From Diphasiastrum complanatum (taxonomy: Eukaryota; Streptophyta; Lycopodiopsida; Lycopodiales; Lycopodiaceae), in contig MU831924.1 of NCBI GenBank assembly GCA_029204225.1, forward strand, positions 32,717 through 96,716: 64,000 nt of DNA, given 5' to 3'. Within the stretch, counting starts at the first letter, position 1; each line of letters begins with the position of its first letter. The translations under genes were made by a program, and so were the position numbers. Shown piece by piece: positions 29,701 to 40,705 of this stretch. The notes under the pieces were generated by a model. That model had not been told where the DNA came from, did no database searches, and saw only the letters and a list, made by a program, of their open reading frames with translations.

Positions 29701-31552
29701 GGGGGGGGGGGGGGGGGGGGGGGTCAAATTGTAGGTAATTACAGATAGATTCTATAAACAATGAAAAAGAGTAAACTCTAAACAGGGTATTGACATGGAA
29801 TGAAAGCATCCTTGGAAATTGTTGTGGAAATAACACTCTTGGCATAGGGGATTAGAGATCCTCACAGTAACATAAATCTAAACTCTCAAATCAAAATGAG
29901 TAGAGATAAGGTGAGAAATGTGGATTCCTCAATAAAAGCATATTATATGAACTTGAACAAGCTGAGCATGGCATATTTCACAAACCATGCTCTCAAAGGA
30001 AGTGCATATGAGTCTCTTAAAAAGTCTCAAGTCACCAAATCAATCATTTATCGAATGAATGGTGGTTACTCTTAGTGTTTTGCAGGCCCTTAAGGGAGCC
30101 TCCTATGAAGCTACAAGGTAGGTTTAGGGCATATCATAAGCATGGTAGAGATTTGTGGTCCTACTAGTCTCTTGGTTCAATCAACCGAAGGTTATCAACT
30201 AGCGGAATAAAAACAAGAACCATGGGCTCAACTCATAACAACGTTTGAATACCTATAACTCTGAGTTGCCCTAATCATGTGTCCTTAACTTTAATCTCCT
30301 TGAATGTAGGCAGTAAATGGAGGAGCTAAATATATTTAAATGAGAATGAAACATAAGTTTTAAATGTAATTTATATGCTCAAGTAGGTAGTGAACACGTC
30401 AAAATTTTTTTGGCCACATCTGTAGTGATTGAATGATTTGCAAGTGTGCTCACTGCAAGTGCTCATGCTTAGCCCTGAAGCAGAGTGCATGGACAAGCAC
30501 ATCAGTGGACTCTAATGTGGACTTGGCAAATCATCCATTATGGCGACTTTTGCTATGTTGTAATTGTTATGTAGAGCAACACATAAATAAAGTGAACAAA
30601 AGAGGAATCATCTGGCAAGTTTGGACCATTGGGGGGGGGGGGATCAAATTGTAGGTAATTACAGATAGATTCTATAAACAATGAAAAAGAGTAAACTCTA
30701 AACAAGGTATTGACATGGAATGAAAGCATCCTTGGAAATTGTTGTGGAAATAACACTGTTGGCATAGCGGATTAGAGATCCTCACAGTAACATAAATCTA
30801 AACTCTTAAATCAAAATGAGTAGAGATAAGGTGAGAAATGTGGATTCCTCAATAAAAGCATATTGTATGAACTTGAACAAGCTGAGCATGGCATATTTCA
30901 CAAACCATGCTTTCAAAGGAAGTGCATATGAGTCTCTTACAAAGTCTCAAGTCACCAAATCAATCATTTATCGAATGAATGGTGGTGACTCTTAGTGTTT
31001 TGCAGGCCCTTAAGGGAGCTTCCTATGAAGCTACAAGGTAGGTTTAGGGCATATCATAAGCATGGTAGAGATTTGTGGTCCTACTAGTCTCTTGGTTCAA
31101 TCAACCGAAGGTTATCAACTAGCGGAATAAAAACAAGAACCATGGGTTCAACTCATAACAACGTTTGAATACCTATAACTCTGAGTTGCCCTAATCATGT
31201 GTCCTTAACTTTAATCTCCTTGAATGTAGGCAGTAAATGGAGGAGCTAAATATATTTAAATGAGAATGAAACATAAGTTTTAAATGTAATTTATATGCTC
31301 AAGTAGGTAGTGAACACGTCAAAAAAATTTTGGCCACATCTGTAGTGATTGAATGATTTGCAAGTGTGCTCACTGCAAGTGCTCATGCTTAGCCCTGAAG
31401 CAGAGTGCATGGACAAGCACATCAGTGGACTCTAATGTGGACTTGGCAAATCATCCATTATGGCGACTTTTGCTATGTTGTAATTGTTATGTAGAGCAAC
31501 ACATAAATAAAGTGAACAAAAGAGGAATCATCTGGCAAGTTTGGACCATTGG
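29701..31552. repeat. 920-bp tandem duplication with poly-G junctions
   Basis: Two head-to-tail copies with a period of exactly 920 bp: landmark TCAAATTGTAGG at 29724 and 30644, TTGGACCATT at 30621 and 31541. Copy 1 begins with 23 G (29701-29723). Copy 2 begins with 12 G (30631-30642). They differ at roughly a dozen positions, so the duplication is recent but not brand new. Each copy holds the same short frame (30433-30654 and 31353-31580, rich in Cys: MICKCAHCKCSC) that I do not recognise. No terminal TG/CA or primer site is found, so these are not LTRs. Confidence 0.9.
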
Positions 31553-32486
31553 CCTTGTTAAATCCAATGGTAGCCAGTAACTAGCATAAAAGATTGTAAG
31601 TAGAATCTTGAGTACCCATTAGAGCTATGATGATGAACAATAGTAGGGATCCACAATACCATGTAGCACATAAGCAAGTCTGTAGACTCTAGTAGCCTAG
31701 GAAATATAAGATGAAAAGCTCCAACAGGGATTGAAGCTTAATATGATACAAAATTGGAAAGATAGATTGGTATGGGTTGAATGCTATGTTTATGGATCAA
31801 GAATGGCACATGAAATTACGAACTACCTCAAGAATGCCATTACATGACTCCTTTACCCGAATAGATATGTTGCCAACCCACCCAATGGACAAATATAGTC
31901 ACACGACTAGAATAGATACTCCATCATGGCCAACCAGTACAAAAAGCTGATTGAAAGAGCTAAACAAATATACTGCAAGGTAAATGATAGCCCTTGAGCA
32001 CAATGTGATGATAGATATCGCTTAGAGAATGCTAAGCGCATGGTGTACTCCAAAAACATCATGCAATAGTAGTTCATCCGAAATATATTAACATACTTTC
32101 TACTAGACAGAAAACCTCAAGTCGTTATAGGGACCATGAATGAAGTGTAATAGCATAAAGGACCATGAGGGCCACTTAACCAAAAGCAATAAACAGAGCT
32201 AGAATTAGTCATTTGGGGGATGAACTTCTTTAAAATAAAGTACAAGACAACAACACCTTTAAAAATAGAACATTCTGACATTCTAGCACTCTATTTTTTG
32301 CTACTAGAAGAGAGAGACATTTTAGATACTATTTAGCGTGTATCAACAAGGAACGTAGAAATGCAATTAGAATGAAAATTTTACGACTATAAAGACACCT
32401 AGAGTAAAAAAACAAGACACTTGAGTCTTTTTTTCTATACCAAACCTACAATAACAAACTGATTGGCATAGAGAGAAGATGGTATT
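31553..32486. other. Spacer without recognised feature
   Basis: AT-rich sequence with no long frame or repeat partner in the window. Confidence 0.5.
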
Positions 32487-33079
32487 TGTTGAAATCTCAC
32501 AATCCTAGCTTGACTAGTTTGATGTAATTTTGTCTTTTACCATGATGAGATGGCTTTGACACATGGATAGATGCTTAGACAATGTGTATCTAACGTATAT
32601 TTCTTTAGTAGAATCTCTCCCACATGAAGGTCAAAGTTAGGGCTGATTGGCCACATTAGGTTATTGATGTTAGGTTTAGGTATGAAATGGTTCGAGGCTA
32701 ACTCTAAACCCAAGATCCAAGATACCTATGTATAAAGATCTATGTAAATCTTGATAAAATTTTATGTAGAAATCAAGAATTTGAGTTTTCCAATACATTG
32801 TTTGCTTGTTGTGAGTTGTAGCTTCATAGTATTGTCAATTTTTGATGTGTAATGCTTTTTTTGAAGCTTAATTAGTTTTTTTAAAAGTCTTGAAATGTTG
32901 TTGGACCTTCAAACCTGAGTTTTGATCAAAATCTATGTGCCAATGTGGAGCAATTGTTAAGATAAGCTAGAATTGTGATCTAGACTTGATTTCAAGTATT
33001 AATATGTATTCAATTTGATGCTTTGTGAAAACTCCATCACTTCATCATTGATTCGGATACTTTTGCACTTCTTTTATCA
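32487..33079 (+). repeat. Probable 5' LTR of copia-3
   Basis: Begins TGTTGAAATC and ends TTTTATCA immediately before TGGTATCAGAGCTTG (33080), an initiator-Met tRNA primer site. The left boundary is inferred only from TG; no second copy exists in the window. Confidence 0.5.
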
Positions 33080-35200
33080 TGGTATCAGAGCTTGATTGAA
33101 AGTGAACATTGTTTTTTTTTATCAAATTAAGCTTCTAAATCTAGTTTGCTTGTAGTATTGGAAGTGCCTCTACTACTAGGTGCATCTCTAGATATTACAC
33201 ATCATTTTTTGGACTTGTGGGAGTCAAATGAGGTTGAATAGGATCTGAAATGTTGTGTATATGCTTCAGAAACTGTGGAGAACCCATTTCCAATTGATAG
33301 TACCATATTAGAAAGTCTTCGTGATTTTGTCTTTCGAGTACAAGTCACGTAGGAGAGATTTTCTTGTAGATTTGAATGCTACCACTCAAAGTGAAGTTGG
33401 ATCAGCCTTCATAGAGTTCTAATGGGTTGTTTAGGTCTTTTTAGGCTCATTTTTGCTTCAAGAAAAAGTATTTAGATGATCTTGATAGTACATTGCATCT
33501 TTGTCAAGATTGCATTGATTTTTAGTAGATTTGTGATTGATAGTGCTCATGTGATTCAACTTGATCTAAAAATGCTTTAATTGAGAGGCATTAATGTGCT
33601 TTAAAGTTGTTTTGGATCAGTATAAGTGAATTCACATTCCTTGTGGAGTTTTGATCAAGGAGAAGGCATTTTTTCATTCAAATTTAGATTGCTTTGAGCT
33701 AGAATTGGATTTTGTAATTTGATCAAGTTCAAGATCATTGTGGATCTTGTTGGGAAGCTTATTAGACTCTTCCCAAGTCACGAAGTTATTGGGATAACAG
33801 GTTTGATCCTTTTATTGTCCTATCTTGTACTTTTGAATCAAGTTTTTCTCATTGAAAATGGCATCATGTTGGAGTTAAGTGATAGGCTTATTTCATCCAA
33901 TTGTTCAACTTGGAAGTTTAGGATAGAGTCCATTCTTGTTTTCCAAGACCTGATGGACATTGTGAATGGTGAGGAAGTTGAACTCATCCATCCACAAGAA
34001 GCAACAAAGTACAAGAAGAGACATAAAATTGCTTTTCCATGTATCAAAATGAATGTTGCTAATGAATTGCTTAAAGAGGTTGGAGCATGTACCAGGGCCC
34101 AAGAGGCTTGGAAGCCTAGATGATCTCCAAGGTGTCTTGATGGACGAGGAGAGTAGAAAAGCACAAGTCAAAGCAAGGATGGAGATACTATCTGTCAATG
34201 AGGGTGATGACAAAGCATTGTTTTTCAAAGGCAAAGGCAAGACAAAGTGGAAAATGAGGAGCATTCAAGAAGGATCAAGCCAATGATGGAGATCAATCTT
34301 CATCATCTTCATCAAACCAAGCAAGACCCAAGAAGGACAAGTCCAAGATCAAGTGCTACTATTGTAGCAAGATGGGGCATTATGCTTCGGAGTGCTTCAA
34401 GAAGAAGAATGCCAAAGTCAATCCAGCATAAACAAAGAAGAGGATGAAAGTGATCGTGAAGGGCAAAAGGGAGTATATTTCACATCTTATACGTATACAA
34501 CAAATGATAATGAAATGTAAGATTGAGGGAGTTGGTTCCATTCCCATGTATCTTGGATCTTCCAAGAAGACCAATCTTGATGGTGTACTTTTCATTCCTA
34601 GCACTATAAAAAACTTGCTAGTGTTGGACAACTATTGGTAGACAACTATTGTGGATAATGGATACATTGTAGAGTTTGCTTCTAACTTTTGTTACATCAA
34701 GGAGAATGAGAGAGGAGTCATAACAAGAGGGATAAGATTTGGAAGGTTATTCAAGCTAAAGGCATTTATATCCACATCGAGTTGTGGCACAAGAGGCTTG
34801 TACACATAGATCACAAGTCAATGGAAGCAATGTGCAAGGAAAAGCTTTCTCTCGGCCTTCCCATATCCATTACCTTGAGTTGATTCATTTTGATATACAT
34901 TTTGCTAGTACAAGAAGCATTGGAGGTTCTACGATGTTTGTTACTTTTATAGAACTTGATGAGGAATCCACTCACAATCATATTGGCAAAGATATGGTTG
35001 AAATCAAGGAGGAGCTTGATCAAGAGGAGCAAAATCCAAGAGCTCCAATTATTCGAAGGAGAGTCACAAGAGCAAAGATGGAGCTATCAATGCTCATTTT
35101 TGTGGACAAGGCAAGGCAAGTTGGAGGAGGTAAAATTTTGTACTTCATTTGCCAAATTTTTGAAGGGGATAGGATCAATGTAAATATTAGCCAATAGGAT
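33080..35200 (+). pseudogene. Copia-3: gag and scrambled integrase of a copia element
   Basis: After the primer site, about 33840-34125 encodes a copia Gag start (LSDRLISSNCSTWKFRIESI). Frameshifts lead to a zinc knuckle CYYCSKMGHYASEC (about 34350-34395), then protease C-terminal and pre-integrase pieces (IEGVGSIPMYL, GVLFIPSTIKNLL, 34510-34630). The protease DSG motif itself is gone. An integrase start follows at 34840-34960 (HYLELIHFDIHFAST, MFVTFIELDE). The integrase core, RT and RNase H are missing: the frame runs directly into a charged linker (about 34960-35197). No 3' LTR is found. Confidence 0.75.
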
Positions 35201-35415
35201 TTTGGGGCAAGGGCCTGGATTCATCTTGGACCCATCTTGATCCAAGGGTCCACAAAAAGTACATTGAAATTCACAATATTCATGTGAGTCCCAAATTGGA
35301 CCCAACTCTAAAAAAGTAATCTCTAAGTTTAAAATTGACTTTGGGCCTCACGTTTTATTTTACTTACAAAGGTCCCTAGCCTATTATTTTATTTACAACT
35401 TAGCTTGCATGCTCA

Positions 35416-35856
35416 TTGGGCCATGGGCTTATACGCGCAGGATGCCATGCCCTCGCAACACCTTTTATTGGACGATTTTATTTATTTACACTTCATCCGG
35501 AATACCCGGAAGTTGCTTTGAAGTCTAAAGAATGGAATGACTGCTGGTTCTCATATCTACTTACTCTTGAATGTGCTAGAAGTAAGCATGATATTTTCAT
35601 TCATAAGTTGAAAGATTGTGACTTCATATTCAAAGAGGCATATTGTGAACCTTGTGTGAGAATAAGTGAATCATCCTTGAAAGATGATTGGTACTATTTT
35701 TTGACCAAACACTCCAAAAATGGTTGGCATTATTTTAATTATCTTGTTGATTCTCTTTTCCAAGTAGTAGATGAGTTTGAAATGTTTGATTTTGTATTCA
35801 ATCAATCAAAGGTATTGTCTTTTCTAACCACTTACTCATTTTTTCTCTCCTCTTGA
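35416..35856 (+). CDS. Unrecognised 146-codon open frame
   Basis: The translation looks protein-like, with paired aromatic blocks (EWNDCWFSYLLTL, DDWYYFLTKHSKNGWHYF) and conserved-looking Cys. This spacing resembles N-terminal domains carried by some plant gypsy-type transposon proteins, but I cannot make a firm match. No start context or neighbours support expression; copia-3 remnants lie just upstream and a gypsy RNase H remnant downstream. The last residues (FLTTYSFFLSS) look like read-through. Confidence 0.3.
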   Translation: MGHGLIRAGCHALATPFIGRFYLFTLHPEYPEVALKSKEWNDCWFSYLLTLECARSKHDIFIHKLKDCDFIFKEAYCEPCVRISESSLKDDWYYFLTKHSKNGWHYFNYLVDSLFQVVDEFEMFDFVFNQSKVLSFLTTYSFFLSS

Positions 35857-36443
35857 AAAGCCAATTTGTATCATCAAATTGAGTACTATGAATGACTCCA
35901 AGATTTTCATGTGTAGTCGTAAAACTGGTGCAAAAATCCACTACGAACCATTCTTTTGAATAACACTCAATCCATTTCCTAACATTACATAAATCACAAA
36001 GGGCAACAATCCAAAAAATCATAATGATTATTTTAAAAATGAAAATCTTTACAAATTTGACATGTTTTATTATCTACAATTACAAACAAAATAATTTTTT
36101 TAAGTGTTGATGATCAACATTTGAAAACATTGAATATATATGTTTGTTGTAGCTACATTTATGTATATCGCTTAAAAAAACATTGTAAGAAAATCATTGA
36201 TAATATGTATGTATCTCATGATATTTATTCACGTCGCTCAAATACTTTTGGATATACGACATATTAATTAGCTAGACTTATTTATTTTTCAAGTATTAAA
36301 ATTTAGAAATTGAAATTCTAATCACTTTGAATTTTGAATATCGATTTTTTTTTATTTATTAAAAATAATTTCTTCAATCTAAAAAAAATTGACAGCCAAA
36401 TTTAGATTCGAATAGGAGCTATTCTAAGTCGGTCATATAGAGT
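35857..36443. other. AT-rich spacer without recognised feature
   Basis: High A+T, short homopolymers, no recognised coding. Confidence 0.5.
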
Positions 36444-36458
36444 CATTATTACGAACTC

Positions 36459-36544
36459 ACCCAACGGGGTTGGCTCAACTGATTAGCTTGGCATCCAAAG
36501 TTTCTTTGGTCCCAGGTTCGAGCCTCCCCTTGGAAACCAAGAAG
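36459..36544 (+). mobile_element. 86-bp tRNA-like retroposon, copy 2
   Basis: Same 86-bp unit as 514-599, with 9 differences. The A-box region TGGCTCAACTGA (36471-36482) is slightly degraded. The B box GGTTCGAGCC (36515-36524) is closer to consensus than in copy 1. Flanked by the perfect 15-bp duplication CATTATTACGAACTC (36444-36458 and 36545-36559). It interrupts sequence next to a gypsy RNase H remnant. No tail at either end. Confidence 0.85.
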
Positions 36545-36559
36545 CATTATTACGAACTC

Positions 36560-36785
36560 GAGAGACTCATTGATTTAGAGACATCATATTCTACTCGTAA
36601 TAAGGAAATATGGGCAATTGTAATTGCACTAAAAAAAAATGGCATCATTATTTATATGGTTTTGAAATTATAATTTAAAACAATTATCATAGCTTGAAAT
36701 ACCTCTTCAACCAAAAACGATTGAGTGACAAATGAAAGGGATGGTTGTCACATGTTCAATCATATAATTCTAATATTATCTTTTA
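36560..36785 (+). pseudogene. Gypsy RNase H remnant
   Basis: Reads SYSTRNKEIWAIVIALKK in one frame and, after a shift, KYLFNQKRLSDKWKGWLSH, matching the RNase H block (Y-S-T...KE..AIV.AL) and its downstream part in gypsy pol. Short, with stops and shifts; the tRNA-like retroposon lies at its 5' side. Confidence 0.7.
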
Positions 36786-37623
36786 AAAAAAGACAAATAT
36801 AGTTGTTGATGCAATGGAATGCGTTTCTTTGCATCCACATTTCAAAACGTTCATCAAAAAAAAAAAATTGAAATTCAAAAAAAAATTCTGTTAATGGTTC
36901 CCTTCAATGCCATTGGTCATCCTTGTGCTTTGAATTGTAGTTTGTTCTTTGAATTTAGCTTGGGAAATTTCATCAAGAATATATTCTAGAAGAAAAATCA
37001 TGAAAATGAGCAAAAAGACCATGGATATTATTAGTTGTATATTTGAACTACAAACTAAACATTAAAGTGAGGAGTCCATGCAACTTGTTTCTATGATTGT
37101 CAACAATCCATATTGGGTTGGTAAACATGTTATTACAAATCAGTAGTTCTTGGAAACAGGTCTCCTCAAAAGTTCTAATGGGTTTTGGAATATTGCTTTC
37201 TTGCACTTTGATTTTTTCGCTACCTGCTCACCATCTTTCATTGTAGTGATAGCTAGATGTTCAAGATAGAAACCCTTTTTTAAGTTCAAGAAGTTTGTCA
37301 ACTTCTGCCAAAGTAGGACTATGTTGTCTAAAGTTTTGCTTGACACTTCATTTTATTGCTTGATTTCCATTTATCACACCATCACTGCTTCGCCTATACA
37401 TTGATCAATACATATTATGATCAATACACATTGAATCAGTGAATCACCCTAAACATATGTATTATCTGTAGGCACCTACAGTACATAAAAAATTTGCAAA
37501 AATCACCATTAAACCTCCCAAAAAAAAAAAACAAAATTTTAAACCCATATAAAAAAAAACATTTTGGGACAAAATCCCATAACTTGTTTCGAGACGCGTT
37601 CTAGAACAAGTGACATCTACGAA
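36786..37623. other. AT-rich spacer without recognised feature
   Basis: Several A-runs and short frames only; nothing recognised. Confidence 0.5.
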
Positions 37624-37648
37624 ATATATATATATATATATATATATA
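37624..37648. repeat. (AT)n microsatellite
   Basis: Twelve AT/TA units. Confidence 0.95.
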
Positions 37649-37768
37649 AAAAGATATTTAAGAGAGAGTGTAATGGATGTGTTAACTCGGTCTATTACCC
37701 TATGTCACGCCTAGAGCCTACTCTTTGCACACAAACATAAGCTTACTTTTTCAAATTTCATTTCCCCG

Positions 37769-37772
<4 letters not shown>

Positions 37773-37804
<32 letters not shown>
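37773..37804. repeat. (CT)16 microsatellite
   Basis: Perfect CT run just upstream of the WD40 pseudogene. Confidence 0.95.
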
Positions 37805-37805
<1 letters not shown>

Positions 37806-37859
37806 ACGTGATCCATTAGTCTGCTCTGCATCCGACGCGATCCATTCGTCTTTCTACAT

Positions 37860-38290
37860 GTTATCAAACACTTTGCTAAGACATCCAATCCCTTCTGCAG
37901 ATGGAAGGTGCAGCTTATTTTTATCTAGCGGCTTCACCTTTTCCAGCTTTGGTTTGTTTTTCAATGTCAATGTGCAACTTGGATCGAGCATGTTGACGCC
38001 ATATCCATTCTTGCTGTTGGCAATGGAGTTCTATAATACTCTGCATCCTGGGACAAAACCGTGAAGGTATGGCGACTATCAAATTATCGGTGCTTGGAAA
38101 CTATTCAAACCAACGATGACGCTATTAATACGCTGATCGTGAAAGGTAACGAGCGCATCTACACTGGATCTCAGTAGAAAGAAAAGTGATATCATGGCAC
38201 AAATTGAGTAAGAAACATGCTTTGCTTTCCATGATGGAGGGACACAAATAGGGAGTGAATGCATTGGCGCTATTGCAAATGAAGTCATTT
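37860..38290 (+). pseudogene. JINGUBANG-like WD40 repeat pseudogene
   Basis: 37980-38035 reads WIEHVDAISILAVGNGVLY, a WD40 blade. After a frame change at about 38034 it continues SASWDKTVKVWRLSNYRCLE, then DDAINTLIVKGNERIYTGS (to about 38170). A further shift leads to a decayed third blade (MMEGHK, GVNALALL; about 38225-38275). The blade order HVDAIS, SWDKT.KVWR, DDAIN, YTGS is that of plant JINGUBANG-type seven-blade proteins. Only about three of seven blades remain, with in-frame stops. No introns are visible, as is usual for that family, so retroposition cannot be inferred. Confidence 0.75.
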
Positions 38291-38546
38291 CACATTTCAT
38301 TAAGGAGCCGACACATAGTAATTAAACAGCAGGAGCAGCTGCTGCTATCTTAGGATATTGTTCAGCCCCTTCCCTACCTCTAGATCTTAAATCATCTCCT
38401 AAGAGCTCTCCATGCAATAGCAGCAAGCCCAGAACTCTGATGACCAGTTGAGTTAATGAGGAAAGAGATATGTTGCGGAGAAGCGATATCAAGCTAGCAA
38501 TCATGAACAAGAATTTTATGTTTGAGAGTGCGATGGCAGTGGAGAG

Positions 38547-39152
38547 GTGGTGGTGCGTGAGCTCGAAGTGTCTCCTTGGGAATTTTCGGGCTACTCAGCT
38601 GCGGTTGAGGATGAGCACCAACAGCGCAGGACCACTTCCATTGACTACAAAATCTCCCAGTTTTGGAAAAACCAACCTCTGCTAGATCACAATGGATCGG
38701 ACCAGCACGATGGCCATCTAAAATGCGTTGATAGAAAATGGAAGCTTGTTGTTGCCAAAGCCGATTTGGTAAACGTCACCAATTCCAGACCTGTCCTAGG
38801 GAGCTACTCTTTTCAGTATAATCTGTCTGATTTAGGTGCTGCTGGCACTTGGACTTTAAAGAATAGCCCAGGACAAATTTTGGAGAGTGGAAAATCTCCA
38901 ATTAGGAACAATGCTTTTTCTGTGCGTAATTGTTGCCACATTTACTGTGCATGTGTCAATCTGATGATCTTTATTGTTGAGAAAGCAAGACAGATACTCA
39001 AGATGCGGCTATCTTTGAGTTGCGAGTCAGAACAAAATTCTCAAGGCCAAATGTCGTTAAATACGGATGGACTTATTTTGACAGCACTCAAGAGCCTTAT
39101 ATATATTTTACATTTGGGCGGGAAGTTCAAGAGGTACGTGCCAACAACATGA
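38547..39152 (+). CDS. Unrecognised 201-codon open frame
   Basis: The translation is protein-like for about 125 residues (start MVVRELEVSPWEFSGYSAAV; later CVDRKWKLVVAKADLVNV and LGAAGTWTLKNSPGQILESG) and then becomes hydrophobic. An overlapping frame at 39020-39232 contains RPNVVKYGWTYFDSTQEPYI, which also looks coding. The two may be exons, or one frame broken by a shift near 39015-39050. I do not recognise the family. It lies close downstream of the WD40 pseudogene, so both may belong to one captured or decaying host segment. Confidence 0.35.
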   Translation: MVVRELEVSPWEFSGYSAAVEDEHQQRRTTSIDYKISQFWKNQPLLDHNGSDQHDGHLKCVDRKWKLVVAKADLVNVTNSRPVLGSYSFQYNLSDLGAAGTWTLKNSPGQILESGKSPIRNNAFSVRNCCHIYCACVNLMIFIVEKARQILKMRLSLSCESEQNSQGQMSLNTDGLILTALKSLIYILHLGGKFKRYVPTT

Positions 39153-39232
39153 TTCAAGTGCCCATTCCAAACGTAGAAAAATTAGTGCTAGAGTTGAAGA
39201 TCTGTGTGTTTTCGGCATTGATGCTTGGATAA

Positions 39233-40699
39233 ACGAAAAATATTTCAGTTTATAGTATAGAAGCATCTTTTGCTTGAGAATGCATATTACCATTCATAGA
39301 TTCATCCCTTGCTATTATCTATAAGTACCATTGCATTACTGGCGGAATGTGTCGAACAAAGGTTTACGCAGCATGAAGAAAGGTTATCTTCAAGCCTTCA
39401 CAAACAGAATTAAGATAAATGCAATCTTGACCACCCTACGACATAAATATGAAGAAAAAAAAAACCGTGCTTGGTCTCAAATTAGTGAGACCAAGCTAAA
39501 CGTACGAGTATGAACCCTTTGCCAATTTGGTCAACCACTTCAAGCCATAACCATACTTCGTATTGATCTCGAAGGCAACTAGAACTCGATATGACGACTA
39601 AGTACCTTTTTCAGGCTTGCTGGCTAACATTACAAGCCACTTGAAACATGTATTATTGTTAGGAGGAATGCGAACAAGTTCGTTTTTACAAGAGGGGCAA
39701 GACTAACTCCGGTAGTTGTCACCTGGCATTCAAAAGAAGTGCATAATATGCCAGCTTTTTACGTGTAGAAAATTCCATTGCAAGTCATTAGTGGCAGCTA
39801 CCGTGAAGGCAACAAGGGTATATCTTACATGAAGTTTTCTCAGAGGACTATAACTTAGATTACTAAAGTTCTTGAGAGAGGCCCTATGACTTATTATGAG
39901 AGTCCAGAAATTCTTCCAAGCCTCATCTGTACTCTAGAAAAGTTTCAAATGCGACAATCAGCAGTGCATGTGCTAAGAAACTTTTTAAAAATCAACTGTC
40001 ATGATAAGAAAATAGAGATGAAAACAAAATTAACGAAGCTAGAGAATGCTAGACATATTTTCTTCTAAAGTAAGATGAGTGAAGCTGAAGACTTTGTTCT
40101 GAAGTAAGATGAGTGAAGCTGAAGACTTCTAAGGCTTTAGAATTTATCGCACAAGTGTCTATTGCAATTGTTGTCATCACAAACATGAGGATTGATGAGA
40201 TCACAAATTCAAGTATGAAGACTTCCACATAACCTCCCTGAAGAAGAGTCGCTCCACCATGCAGATGACTAAAAAATGGATCTTCTAAGATTTTGGGTTC
40301 AAGTTAGGATGATCTTTTAACTAGCTGACGAAACATTCCTTTCATGCAATAGTATATCTTAGAAACTAGCATGTACCCTTGGGAGCATAAAGCTTTAAAG
40401 GGCTTAAGGGAGATGACATCCAAACATCCCTGGTAAATTTTCTTTTGACGTAAATGTTTACCCTTTCACATTTAGCATTTCTTGGATAGACTCTTGACGA
40501 TGCTCACATTTAGCATCTCTTCAATTGCTCTTAGTCCGCAGTCAGTGGCAATATTATCAATAGTCCCTGGCTGATCCTATAGTTGTGGACCTAGCCCGCA
40601 AGCAAACACCATCCACATCCTTTGAGAGTAGCTCTCAACGCCACTAAGTTGTCTTATTAGCTTACTGTTAACAACCTTAATCAGTACATGGATTTTGTA
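39233..40699. other. Spacer with a small tandem repeat, no recognised gene
   Basis: Only short frames. A roughly 35-bp tandem repeat with the shared block AAGTAAGATGAGTGAAGCTG occurs twice between 40068 and 40130. Confidence 0.5.
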
Positions 40700-40705
40700 A
40701 AGAAA

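Noticed and set aside
29651-29845. Frame with a proline run (also 30553-30765)
   Set aside because: The prolines come from the G homopolymer on the opposite strand; the frame is not conserved between the two tandem copies outside that run.
29701-31552. 920-bp repeats as a pair of LTRs
   Set aside because: The copies are directly adjacent, lack TG/CA ends, a primer site and an internal region.
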